64,000 nucleotides of DNA from Peronospora farinosa. Taxonomy: Eukaryota; Oomycota; Peronosporomycetes; Peronosporales; Peronosporaceae. Shown piece after piece: positions 21,849 through 32,646 of this stretch. The notes beneath the pieces are model-generated. The model was not told where the DNA came from and did not search any database. It was given only the letters and a program-made list of their open reading frames with translations. The first letter of the stretch is position 1. Each line of letters starts with the position of its first letter. The translations under genes were made by a program, and so were the position numbers. The DNA lies in assembly GCA_947646735.1 (NCBI GenBank), contig CANTFK010000661.1, forward strand, positions 62,001 to 126,000, given 5' to 3'.

Positions 21849-24800
21849 AACAAATGATAGCAATAGATTCACTAAGCTAGCTAAAAAAGTAATGTAATCC
21901 TTTCTGGAGATAATCGAGGAATTGCACTCAAAGCCGAGTCCATTGTCGGGTTGTGCAAGATGCCACGGAGATTTATATCCAAGCCGATTGAATCAACAGT
22001 CACATCCGACGTCTTACGGCATAGGAATGTCTGCATATAAATTATTATCGCAAATCGTCGGCTAGTGTCGATATGCTTCGACTTGCATTCATCTTTCTGC
22101 AGGCGTTTCCGTTCCTGTATGTTTGCCCCATTGCATACGTCACGGCAAAGCTTAGCACGACATTCAAAAGTTGCAGATTATAAAAACAGCTTGCTGCTGC
22201 TTTTGACTGTAGGAGGCTACACACTCTGGTGGTGATGGTGTTGACCGTTTTAGGCATCTCAAATGGGTTACTGAGCTCGAGTTTCTGACGTGATCGGCAA
22301 CGTCATCTCTACTTAGCGCTACCGTGGCTATTTCAAGTTGTCCATTGAGTTGTTAGTTGTTATTTACCGATGGCATCTTGTCATTTCTAAATATGCTTGG
22401 CATCCATAGCGTGAGCCGGGTCATGGCAGTGATGCCATCAATCTTCACCATAATTCTCTTTACCATATCAGTTTTTAGGAAGCAGCTCGCGCAAGATACT
22501 GGGGCGCTAGTGGCGATATCCGTCGCTCTAATATTGTCTCTGGTGAAAGTGAGGACTTCATGAGTGTCGGCGTACGTACAAAGTGCAAACCGCTTTCTGT
22601 TCACAGGATTTTGTGGAAAGCTACCAAAACCCATCGAATGGTATGGCAAGTAATTTTTGTCGAAGCAACCCCATACGGTGCTGGACGAAGCACAAAATGC
22701 AGAGTATGAAGGAAGACCACATCACGTGCGGCGCGGCGCTCATTCATCCAGCACTAACGGTGGTAATCACCAGGCTACAACACCGAGATGGCTCATAAGA
22801 CGGCACCCACTTTCCGAAGTCGCAGTCACCGGCACATCTCTGGGAACACGGACACACTCTCACGGAACACCAGGTCTAGGTATGCCCACAGAGTAGCTTC
22901 CCATCAGTTGAATCTGTACTTTACGGGACGCGACATGGACTCTACAAGAGGTATATAAATATGAGCAATGGCGTTTGCCTCCGCCTAGCAACAGAAATAT
23001 TCCTGGACACCATCGTCAACCGGCACTGCACAGCCCTCGTAACCGACAGGAGACATCCCTTGGGGTACTACAATGGCTGCGGTCTTTTCAGAAATCTTGT
23101 AAACCATGATAATAAATAGATACTCTGTTCCACACACAAAAAGAAGAAGATTGGGCGCGCTAATTTCGAGACTTCGTATTTGACGATACGGTCAAGCTAG
23201 CCCTCTAATGAAGAAACTTTCACCGGGGACAGCTTCGGCCGCTCACCATTCTTGGCGTGTCTTAGCGATCTTGTACATGATGGCGGATCGAGACACCGTG
23301 AGCGGCTGCGTCAAGTCGTCCCAGCTGAAAGCAAGTCCAATTGTGCGATCGTCAGGTCAGCGCGAATCCTTAGAGCAAAGAAAGGCAGAGTCAAGACGGC
23401 TCGCGATGTCGGCGAGCCTGAGTCGTACGACTTTTTCTGCGGCGAGCATGCGAAAGGAGTTGTAGCTGCGACATAAAGATGATGCTGTCGCCACCGGGCT
23501 GTCCTAATCAAGCGACAAGAGTAGTGTTACAACCCCCATTTTTCTACGTTGGCATCCCTGTATAGGCGCTCATTGCGCTCAAAAAAAAGCGACAAGCCCG
23601 GCTTGTCTCCAATGATGAGAAGAGGATTCTCGAGGCAGCTAGAGTGCAGTTTTCTGCAATAGAGCATCCCTTCATTCGAAAAAAAACGGCAACAAAGGCC
23701 ACAGCAAGATCGGATACGCCCCGGTTCGACTAACATGCAGAAAATCTGCGCGCTGGCTTTCTATTGGCTAGAGTGGGTGCAATGCACACGTGTTGTAGAA
23801 ACGCGATATGCAATACGACGAGCTGCAAAAGAGGCATTTTTTTGAGGTGACGATGAGAAGGATATCCTACTAAGCAAGCTGTGGATTTATATTGTGAAGT
23901 GACATGTCAGGCCAACTAAAGAGACACGTTTATAATCGCTGGGGAGAGACGGCTGCAGGTGGCGGCGCGCCGTCTGGTGCGACGGGAGAGAGCTCATCTG
24001 CGACCCTCTGTTATACTGTAACCTGCATTACGAGCTTCTTTATCGACACCACGAAATCCGCTCGCAGCAAATCGTTACTGCGAGTAGTGAACTGGCTCTG
24101 TGAACTGAACTTTTGGCAAGATACTTTTACTTTTCTTACATCGTTTCGAGTAGCCAATCAGAACCGCCCGCCATTAATTTTCCGCTTGCCCATCATCACA
24201 GGCTTATCTCTGAAAATACTTATCAGGTTCCGAGGTTGAATGGCTCCGCTCGTAACGAACGCTTGCATGCGAAAAAGCCCTATTTACACCCTGCAGGCAT
24301 CTGCCAAATTCTACGGGGAAAATACTTCCCGCACGGTGCGGCTTTTATGCGCAACTTGGTGAATCTCTATCTCGAAGATCCTTCGACTACCGATTGCCAT
24401 CGACTTGACTGTGCGATACCGACACTGGATTGAGGAAGAATCGTGGAAAAAATACGGCAAGCACTGCGCCTGGCTATTGCTAGAATTACCATCACGCCCT
24501 TAATCCTGTCGAGTCGACAGGCGACAGAGTTGCTACTGGTCTCATGCTCGCGATCTTCGATCCTTACGACGTCGCGACATGACATTCAGTGATGTTGCAA
24601 ACGCATGTAGACCTGGCTCTACTCTCTCGCTTCTGCCCTAATCGCAAGAAACTGAATCACCTTCAAAGAGACTTAAGCTTACTATTGAGGTCAGCGTGCG
24701 AACGAACGTTAGCAAAGTGAGCCAAGCCATCGAGGTCGATCTTGTCGCCGCTCAGACCACAAAGCTTAAAAAGCACCGAGAGAGCGGAACAGAATACAAG

Positions 24801-25114
24801 GCCGGCGAGAACGAGGTTTTGAGCTACATTCCGGACTGCGGTACTAGGTAAGTTCTCGACTCCAGTTTTATCGTGCTGTATGGTATATGTCGCTTTACTC
24901 CAATACTCCGCCGTGTGTGTTTGCAACACGTGCCGGCTGTGTGTTTTGGTTTGCCGCGCTCTGCGGCGGCGAGATTTGAGTTACCCTAAGATCTGCATTC
25001 TCACTCCGACTTTTTTTCTTGTTGCAGCAGCCCCTATCGACCTCAACGGCTCTTCGCCGACCGTTTTACGGCCACTTGTGATATTTTTAGCCCACGGCCA
25101 CCGACGTCGTTACA
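21849..25114. other. 3.3-kb intergenic region, no secure gene
   Basis: Only short frames without recognised domains. Possible debris: a 37-codon plus-strand frame at 22073-22186 with a signal-peptide-like start (MLRLAFIFLQAFPFLYVCP); an Arg/Ser-rich plus-strand stretch near 22800-22890; and a minus-strand frame at 24663-24929 with one hydrophobic segment (LVLAGLVFCSALSVLF). The 5' leader of the MYB gene probably occupies the last 100-200 bp. Confidence 0.4.
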
Positions 25115-26323
25115 ATGGACCGGATCAAACGAGAAGGCTACGGTGACGATAGCTTCGGCCACGACAATTACAATTACGACAGCTATAGCCACGGGCGAAA
25201 AGAAAACGTAGCATTACTTAAAAAGGTGCGCGCTTGCTAACACAACGCCAAGCAAATTGGTGTAACCCGCTTGCTAATTCTGCTGCTCTTGAATAAACAG
25301 GAACTTGAACCGTGGCGTAGCTCCTCTGGTTTTGGCCTTGCCAACATTCTCAATCGTAACAGCTCCACTGCCTCTAAAAGCACCATGCCTACCTTCAGTC
25401 TACCGTCCCTCCACAGCTACGGCAAGCCGCTGCTTGCCAATCAAGAGGGGTCTATGGCCTCGCAAAACTACGATGAGGAGAATCAGAACGTCTCCACACG
25501 CCAGCAGCATCAACAATACAGCACCGATTCGTCTCCAGCTCGACAGTCGTCGCCCAACTCGCATCGCAGTGCTTTGGCACCTGCAAGCGAAGAAGAAGCA
25601 GACCAGGAGATGGGTAGCACGAACGGTGATACCCTTGGCGGCATCGCTACCCAGCCGATTCGTGGCGGTCGTTGGACAGCCGATGAGCACGAACGTTTTC
25701 TTGAGGGATTTTACATTCACGGGCACAAGTGGAAGCGCGTGCAACAGGTGGTACGCACACGGTCGGTGACCCAGGTTCGTACACATGCCCAGAAGTATCT
25801 GCTTAAAGTGGCCAAGCTTAAAGCTGAACAAAAGCAAATTGGCAAGACTGTCGATATGGTTACTTTGTCTGCTGAACCTTCGAGTAAACATCTTGCAGTA
25901 GAGTCTGTTGGTGGTGGGAAGACACTATCGTCTACACTTGAGCAAGGTGGTTGCAATGACAGCTTAGGCAACACCCCACGAAAGAAAGTGCGGCGCCTGG
26001 ACCATGGTAATTGCGATCCGGTGGACCAAGAGTATATTGCAGCTGCTGCTACAACGTTGTGCTTTCTTATGAGCCAGAAGATCGACTCGTTGTTTGACAC
26101 GAGACACGAGCAGCAGGCGGATACGATCAAAGCGGACTACGAGCCCTATGATTGCTACGCGTTGCAACCAGCAAGTCAACCAGATGCCGAGCAGAGTCAG
26201 ACTCGCAAGCGGTCGTACATGCACTACTTCACGGATCAACAGGATGACTTTGCTTCATCCTACGACACCGCTCACGACGAGCCTTCGTCGTACACAATAA
26301 AAGGCAACAAGCTCTGCTCGTAA
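25115..26323 (+). CDS. MYB-related transcription factor, SHAQKYF-type
   Basis: DNA-binding nuclear regulator. Exon 1 (25115-25225) codes 37 residues starting MDRIKREGYG. A 75-bp intron with GT..CAG ends (25226-25300) joins in phase to exon 2, which runs to a TAA at 26321-26323, giving 377 residues. The single MYB repeat lies at about 170-225: RGGRWTADEHERFLEGF, then HGHKWKRVQQ, and the third helix RSVTQVRTHAQKYLLK, a variant of the SHAQKYF motif of plant and oomycete one-repeat MYBs. Flanks are Ser/Gln-rich and disordered. The start at 25115 is preferred over the ATG at 25271 because the latter lies in the intron. The 3' end may continue into another exon (see 26376-26598). Confidence 0.85.
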
Positions 26324-26375
26324 TCGATAGGCGAGCAACACCGCCAGTTTTTTGAAATGAAGAATCGCTGTCAAG

Positions 26376-26598
26376 AACCATTGCTGAAAATCTGGCAGAC
26401 GCAGCCAAGTGTCGCAAGCCCAGCAAACTCTTCTCACCAACGGAAGTGATTGCGTGCGCGCTTGCAAAGCTTACTCAAGAATGCATGTATCTTATGTATA
26501 TACGGATGTTTTCTCGTCCAAAAGTAGTGGAAGTCATGAAGACGATGGAGACAGGGAAGATTGATCAGATCGGGTTGCGGTCGAACTTCGGCGTTTTG
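26376..26598 (+). CDS. Coding-like exon downstream of the MYB gene
   Basis: A frame with no ATG at its start, open from 26356 to 26601, codes a helical segment including LFSPTEVIACALAKLTQECM and GKIDQIGLRSNFGV, with protein-like composition. It ends at a strong splice donor, GTAAGT at 26599. An acceptor AG at 26374-26375 and a donor GTAATC at 26320 would join it in phase to the MYB frame through a 56-bp intron, extending that protein by about 75 residues. A short last exon after the AG near 26648 would supply the stop. Alternatively it belongs to a separate or decayed gene. No homolog recognised. Confidence 0.35.
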
Positions 26599-26705
26599 TA
26601 AGTTAGTTGCTATAGTATATAGACTCCCGCCTTCTTCGTTCGCTAAGCCCCAGTGAATGAATATGCCTGTCCATACTATATTGCTTTACTAACATCAGCT
26701 TTTTC

Positions 26706-27434
26706 TCACATGTGGCTTATTACCTTGGCTCGAAGAGTCAGGTGCTTGAAGCATGATATGACCTGTAACTTGTCTGCCTCTACTTCTTGTGTCGCTTCTT
26801 GGTCGCGTTTCCTAAGTGCTTGTTTCTGTTTAACAAGCAGATCCTCAATATCCTGACGATCATTTGCCATCTCCTCTGTTTCCACTCCATGATTGAGCTT
26901 GACAGCCTAAGCAACACAGTAGCTAGGTAAAGGACGACGGTTGGTTAACGCGTAAGCACTTGCAGTACGGACCTGTTCAAGGGCTTCAAGTGCTAACGTT
27001 AGCTCACCAAAATTAAGCTGACACCGAGCAAGAGTAAGAAATCCATCACTCCACATTGGTGCCAACTCGGTCGCTCTACGCGCAAACTGAACAGCTTGAA
27101 AGTCCTCGTACATCGCCATGGAAGCCTGGGCCAGTAATTCATACAATTCTGCATTGTCTGAGTCTATACCTATAGATTCTTTCCATCTACCCATTGCCGC
27201 TCGAAATCTACCAGCTTCAGCAAGTGTATTGCCCTCGTCCTTGAGACGTTTTACTTTCGTTTCGACATCTTCAAGCAGATCCACCTGACGCTTCGCTCCA
27301 CTATTTTTGCTTATACTTTGATGCAGCTCTTCAATGCTATTAAATACACCATATAGTGGCGGTATCTTCGCTTCGTTCTCATCCTGTCGTTTTCGCTTTT
27401 TCGACGGTTTTAATGCAAACCGAATCGGCGTCAT
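26706..27434 (-). CDS. TPR-repeat protein, TTC33-like
   Basis: Small tetratricopeptide protein. Exon 1 (27434 to 26973) starts MTPIRFALKPSKKRK, with a basic N-terminus suggesting nuclear location, then two to three TPR units at about 60-165 (for example GNTLAEAGRFRAAMGRWKES). The frame as it stands would stop soon after, but a 66-bp intron (26907-26972, GTCCGT..TTAG) joins in phase to exon 2, whose product AVKLNHGVETEEMANDRQDI continues as the end helix and a coiled tail, stopping at 26706. Order and spacing resemble TTC33 (human family member), whose role is poorly known. An upstream ATG at 27473 is possible. The divergent promoter with RIO2 is 152 bp and contains a 28-bp tandem repeat. Confidence 0.65.
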
Positions 27435-27490
27435 TAGTTGGAAATGATAATACTTCGTTTGGTAAAGTGTCAAAACAAAAGGTACAATGG

Positions 27491-27560
27491 ACCCTATTTT
27501 CTAGATGTACCCATTTGGACCCTATTTTTCAGATGTACCCATTTGGCCCCTATATTTTTT
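27491..27560. repeat. 28-bp tandem repeat in the TTC33-RIO2 promoter
   Basis: Two full units and half of a third (27491-27518, 27519-27546, 27547-27560); core CCCATTTGGACCCTATTTT. It lies between two divergent start codons. It shares the word ATTTGGAC with the unrelated 25-bp repeat before PCID2 at 46349. Confidence 0.85.
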
Positions 27561-27586
27561 ACAACCAACCAGTAAAAGACTTGACC

Positions 27587-29157
27587 ATGAAGCTCGACGT
27601 GACTGCCATGCGTTACCTGACAAAAGAGCACTTTCGAGTGTTGACGGCCATCGAAATGGGCATGAAGAATCATGAGATAGTGCCTGTAGAGCTGATTGCC
27701 AGCATCGCCAAGCTCCGCCATGGCGGTGTGCAGAAAATCCTGTCGCATTTGCTGCGCAATAAGCTCATCGCCCACGATGGTAACGCCTACGACGGTTACC
27801 GTCTTACATACAGTGGATACGACTTCTTGGCCCTTCGTGTGTTTCTACAGCGTGGTCATATTACGGGACTGGGCCGCCAAATCGGCGTTGGCAAGGAGTC
27901 GGATATTTATTTAGCGACACAGGATGACGGCACGGAAGTTGCGATTAAGTTTCACCGTCTTGGACGCACATCGTTTCGTGCTGTAAAATCTAAGCGAGAT
28001 TATCTCAAGAATCGCAAGTCAGTCAGCTGGTTTTACATGTCTCGACTCTCGGCCATGAAGGAATACGCTTTCCTAAAGGTAAACACTTGACACAAGTATG
28101 ATACAGAGTAGTGCTTGTAATTGTAACTTCCTGTTTGTTGCTGTTGTAGGCATTGTATGACCGTGGGTTTCCGACACCAACGCCCTTTGACTGCAACCGT
28201 CACGCAATTTGCATGAGTCTTGTAGATGGCTCCCCGCTCAACCAAGTACGCCGTCTTGCCAACTCAGAGGATGCCTACAACACGTCCATGTCGATTGTTG
28301 TCCGTCTTGCGGAGTATGGACTGATTCACTGTGACTTTAACGAGTTTAATATTATGATTGGAGACGATGGCAAAATCACTATGATCGATTTCCCGCAGAT
28401 GATCTCAACATCGCATCCGAACGCTACCGAGTGAGTGCAAGTAGCTTTCGTGTTGTATTAATCACATTTTCTGACACTTTGTTTGATTGCAGGTTGTTTA
28501 ATCGCGATGTACATGGACTTGTAAAGTTTTTCTCGCGGTTGCAAGGTGGTGCTTTCATACCAGAGGTAAAAAAGCGAAGTTGATCCTTATAGTTATGGTG
28601 TGGGACTCGACGCAATTGCTGACTTTGTGTGTTCTTTATGCTATAGCGTGTTCCGAAGCTGGAGGACATCGTTGCCGATGAACATGTCCGACTTGACGAG
28701 GATGTGGAGGCCAGTGGCTTCGGCAAAGAGTTTGGCGAGAAAGTTTACGATGTAAGTTGGGGTTTATCAATAACGCGATACGATATAGTGGCTGACTTGT
28801 GGGATTTGTTTGATAAACTTTCAGCTATCAATTTTTTCAGCTCACCAAAATCTTGAAGACGGCGACAGCGATGACGATAATTGCGCGGATGAAAGTGGGG
28901 AGGAAACCGATGGTGAAGAAGTGCCAGAACTTGTGCAAAGAGTCAAAGAGACGACTCTTCACAGCCAGGTTGACGGGTCTGATGAAGATGCCGACGATGA
29001 CAAAGCACAGGATTTGTTTTCCGTGGAGAATGAGATCATTAAGCAGCGAGTGCAACGCGACCGGCAAACACGTCAAAATGCAGGCGCAAAGCGGCGATCG
29101 CGGAACTCTTCCAAGCTTAGCATCAAGGGCAAGCTTTACCACAAGAATGACTGGTAA
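27587..29157 (+). CDS. RIO2: RIO2 atypical protein kinase (40S maturation)
   Basis: Cytoplasmic factor for late 40S subunit maturation (18S rRNA processing). Five exons: 27587-28078, 28150-28430, 28493-28565, 28647-28751 and 28825-29157, with introns of 62-81 bp, all GT..AG and in phase. The N-terminal winged helix (MRYLTKEHFRVLTAIEMGMK) is followed by the glycine-rich loop GVGKESDIYLA, ATP lysine in VAIKFHRLGRTSFR, catalytic loop HCDFNEFNIMI and metal motif MIDFPQMIS, all diagnostic of RIO2. The C-terminus is acidic, then Lys/Arg-rich, ending KGKLYHKNDW. About 428 residues, normal for the family. The start is the ATG giving the conserved MKLDVTAMRYL, not an ATG further upstream. Confidence 0.93.
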
Positions 29158-30237
29158 ATGGTACTGTAGCACATAAGATGGTTTTTCCGTGGCATCAGTT
29201 CTGGTGTTTCTTTATCCGAAAGCGCTTGTTCGCAAGCAGTACATTCGTGTTTGTAGCTTTTCATTTTAGATTGGGCGGTCAACTAATTAGCGGCGAGAGT
29301 CATTGCTGCGTATAGCCGTCTGAAAATGCTTTATGACACGCTTCGTCATCCATAGGAACCAACGGGATGTCATCAAAGTATGCGAGGCATTCAGACGGCT
29401 ATGGAATCGATACATGACCACAGGATGCGCGAGTCGAGGCTGCACTACAGACGCCGCTCATCATAATTATTGAGCAACCCATATTCGTCGCAGACACCCG
29501 ACATCAAACGGCTACATCGCCTCCACTCCCAGTAATTTCGGACCTTGTATCCGCTACATGAACTTTGCACGCTCATTAGCGGCTTGTTAACGGATGGACG
29601 CATAATCCTGTGCACGAGTTTCTTGCGTGGAGAGTTTTTGTATGTGCGATGGGTGCTCGTTTGCGACAATGAAACGCTTCCAAACAATTGAAGAACTGGC
29701 CGACGCCGCATAAGCTCCAGTATAACATCCGGCTAAGTCTGCAATACCACCGGTCGTGAGCATTTTCACACTCTCGCTCTCTGCCTTCATCGTTATTGCT
29801 CGTGACTGCACGCTTACTAGTAGCTTCGTGACAAAACATGCACTGAAGCAGTTGCTCGTCAAACTGCAGCGTGAGAATTTTTCCATTGCTGAACCCGTCA
29901 AACTGCAGCGTGAGAATTTTTCCATTGCTGAACCCGGCAACCAGAGCAGCGCCGCGCAGACTCACCGATTTCCCAATACAATCGCAGCGCTTTATTACAT
30001 ATGTGGTATGCAATCATGCATGCGATTGCACAAACGTGTCAACCAATTTCTCCATGAATATTGCTACCATGCGTCCGTCAATTGAAGAGACAAGGTGAAT
30101 AGTCGGCATTTGTTGACCCAGTCGTTAATACCGTTACAGGCCCAGCCAGCACCATAGCAAATACACATTCACAAGCTCACACAAGTTTAGCCATAAATTC
30201 ACATATCCTTACACAAGTCGCGACTCAACGCTGCTTC
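29158..30237. other. Intergenic region with small repeats
   Basis: No secure gene. Contains a 16-bp inverted repeat (ATAGCCGTCTGAA at about 29309, partner to 29404) and a perfect 39-bp tandem duplication (29858-29935). The minus strand across 29576-30013 is open for 145 codons and includes a WD40-like phrase (GAALVAGFSNGKILTLQFD), of which 13 codons are duplicated. This may be a decayed WD40 gene fragment. Confidence 0.45.
29858..29935. repeat. 39-bp perfect tandem duplication
   Basis: Two identical units, 29858-29896 and 29897-29935. The length is 13 codons, so an open minus-strand frame is preserved across it. Confidence 0.9.
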
Positions 30238-31292
30238 TCATAGCACAATCTTTTTTCCAATGTCCATCCTGCGCTTAAACGCCTCAACGACGTTGTGCAG
30301 TAACATAGCAATAGTCATAGGTCCTACACCGCCGGGCACAGGTGTAACGATCCTTGCTACTCCACATGCTTCGGCAAAATTGACGTCACCAACGAGCTTA
30401 AAGCCGTCAGAATTCGCTTCGCCATGATATGTGTCATCCACATCACGCACGAAGTTGATACCGACATCAATGACCGTCGCACCTGGCTTCAACCATTCAC
30501 CTCGTACAAGATAAGGCTGTCCACACGCCGCTACTACCACATCAGCTTGACGCACATACCGCGGCAGATCCACCGTCTTTGAGTGACAAAGAATCGTCGT
30601 GGCATTGCGCTTTTGCAGCAACATGCTGACCGGATTACCCACCAAATTGCTGCGTCCAATGATCACTGCTGTTTTGCCACGCAACGAAATGTGCTGGTCA
30701 TCTAGCAAAGCTAAGATTCCCTTTGCCGTGCACGGGATCAAGTAGGGATATCGTCCACGCATGGCCAGCTCGCCGGCATTGAACGGGTGAAGGCCATCCA
30801 CGTCCTTGTCGTGCTGAATGCGATCAATGATCTCTCGTGCACTCAACTCCTTCCCAGGTAATGGCAATTGTACTAGAATACCGTCAATGGTCGGGTCTTG
30901 GTTGAGCTCTTCCACCTTTTGCACAATAGTGTCCTGCACGCCAGCAGCTAAGTGTTAGTCTCAATCTCTCTCACTATGTGCGTGTCTGTGTCTGCTTATA
31001 CCTGGGAGACATCTTCATTGAAGAGAAAGTTCTCGGATCGAATGCCCGTGCAACGGCAGGCTACGTGCTTGTTGCGTACGTACAGCGCCGAGTCCTTACG
31101 GTTTCCTACCATGATGAGTCCAAGTGCTGGTGCCTACATACCCTTGTATTTAGAAAGAAAATCGACAGTAAAAGATAATAAAAGCAGCTATACCCGTCCA
31201 TACTTGGCAGTGAGAGCGGCCACGTCGCCTTTGAGCGCATCACGCAGCGCCTTCGAAATGGCTTTGCCGTCGATCACTCGCGCTCTTGACAT
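30238..31292 (-). CDS. folD: Methylenetetrahydrofolate dehydrogenase/cyclohydrolase
   Basis: Interconverts 5,10-methylene-, methenyl- and 10-formyl-tetrahydrofolate in one-carbon metabolism. Three exons on the minus strand: 31292-31194, 31133-31002 and 30933-30238, with introns of 60 and 68 bp, in phase, 308 residues. Exon 1 starts MSRARVIDGKAISKALRD. Exon 2 carries GLIMVGNRKDSALYVRNK, with the catalytic Tyr and Lys of the YxxxK motif. Exon 3 carries GILVQLPLPG, HDKDVDGLHP, PCTAKGI, the NAD(P) site VIIGRSNLVGNP, and the signature TPVPGGVGPMT. Bifunctional FolD length, without the formate ligase domain. It is divergent from DCTN6 with a 94-bp gap, so they probably share promoter elements. Confidence 0.93.
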
Positions 31293-31386
31293 TTGTGTGA
31301 CTTGATTGGGACTAAATTCAGGTAAAGCCGCAATTGGGACCAATTTTAGTCACGAATTTAATCACATCTTCCATTAAAGACACAAA

Positions 31387-31923
31387 ATGATACACCTGGC
31401 ACGCACTGCTGCGGTGTGTGTGGAGGCGCAGCTTCAGGGCCCTGTGACTATGGGGGAACAGTGCGCTGTGCATCCGGGTGCTTCTTTGTGCTCTTCAGGC
31501 GGTCCTATCATCCTGGGTGAGCGCTGCTTCGTCGAGGACGGAGCCTTGCTTGTTAACGACGCGCCTGACGAGATGCAGATCGGCAGCAACAATTTGTTTG
31601 AGAGCGGCTGCGTGGTGCAAAGCCGCCGCGTGGGAGATGGCAACTGGTTTGAGCCCAAGTCGCAAGCCCAGAAGGGCTCCGTGATCGGTAGCAATTGCTT
31701 CATTGGCAGCGGCGTTGTAGTGGCCGCGGGCGAGCATATACGGGACAACACCATCCTTGTGGTGGTGCAGACACCGCAGGGTGACATTCGTCGGGTAACG
31801 AGAGAGCAAAAAGATTATCTCATTGCGACACATGCTGGGTTGATTCAGAAATACGCAGACATTTTTCCTAGAGGCTCAAAAAGCGCTTACGCACTCGAGA
31901 AACACCACGAACTGCGGCAATAA
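31387..31923 (+). CDS. DCTN6: Dynactin subunit 6 (p27)
   Basis: Component of the pointed-end complex of dynactin, the cofactor of cytoplasmic dynein. A single exon codes 178 residues with a left-handed beta-helix of hexapeptide repeats across about 10-125 (I/V at every sixth position: VTMGEQCAVHPGA, GNWFEPKSQAQKGSVIGSNC, FIGSGVVVAAG), followed by a C-terminal helix. Length and repeat layout match p27 of animals and fungi (about 175-190 residues). Homologous gamma carbonic anhydrases keep metal histidines, which are not evident here, so the dynactin call is favoured. The start is the first ATG, 94 bp from the FolD start. Confidence 0.85.
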   Translation: MIHLARTAAVCVEAQLQGPVTMGEQCAVHPGASLCSSGGPIILGERCFVEDGALLVNDAPDEMQIGSNNLFESGCVVQSRRVGDGNWFEPKSQAQKGSVIGSNCFIGSGVVVAAGEHIRDNTILVVVQTPQGDIRRVTREQKDYLIATHAGLIQKYADIFPRGSKSAYALEKHHELRQ

Positions 31924-32646
31924 GAGAGAAAGAATACACAAAAGTAATGAAGCACAACGAGCAATATGCTGTCTGTGGATGGTGTCTTGTGGTTGTAGGG
32001 GACGAGAAATGATAACTTTGTTGCATTGTTGTCGCGTGGACTGATACTTGAGGGATTGTGCTGTAGTTGAAGGTTCTTGCTGTGGTGGCGTGTGGGGTCA
32101 AGAGGTGTGAAAAAGCAAGCTTGAGGCAAAAGCTGTTACTTCAGAGATCAAGACTCAGGAAGGAGATGCAATTTTCCGTTTTGTTTTGATACGACTAGTT
32201 ATCGATCGGTGGTGTTAGAGCATTGCACCGACACCTACGATATACGTGTGCGCAGTATTGACGAGCAAATGCCGCATCGGTGCAGAGCTAGCCAAGCTTT
32301 GTACAGTTGCAGCCTATGATACTGAGAGTAATAAAGTCCATTTACTTTCACCTTCGCTGTGACCGTCTGCCCACGCGATACGAGATAATTGTAGTAAATG
32401 CTCTAAGATGCGGTTGATAGAGTATGAGTTTACAGCTGTGCAAGATGTCAAAGGAGGCTCCTGATTTTGGCGCTGCGTTTCCGTATCATCGCTTCTGCCC
32501 TGATGTCGGTTGTGCCATTCTTGCAGCATCAACTTGCGAAATAAAACCAAAGCTCTAGATGCTTTGCCAGAACAAGACCATGCCAATACTCCCTGGCAAA
32601 AATGAAGTTGAAAATGCTACCACCTTTACCTAATCCGGGATGCGAT
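31924..32646. other. Intergenic region, no secure gene
   Basis: 3' ends of DCTN6 (plus) and glycine C-acetyltransferase (minus) converge here. A 90-codon minus-strand frame at 32314-32586 has no recognised domain. Confidence 0.4.

Noticed and set aside
25271..25300. MYB start at the ATG at 25271
   Set aside because: This ATG lies in the intron; the exon beginning at 25115 joins in phase and gives a better N-terminus.
30238..30939. FolD as a truncated 233-residue gene starting at 30939
   Set aside because: Two upstream exons with good splice sites restore the conserved N-terminus, including the YVRNK catalytic motif; the apparent start is a GTG inside the intron-exon border.
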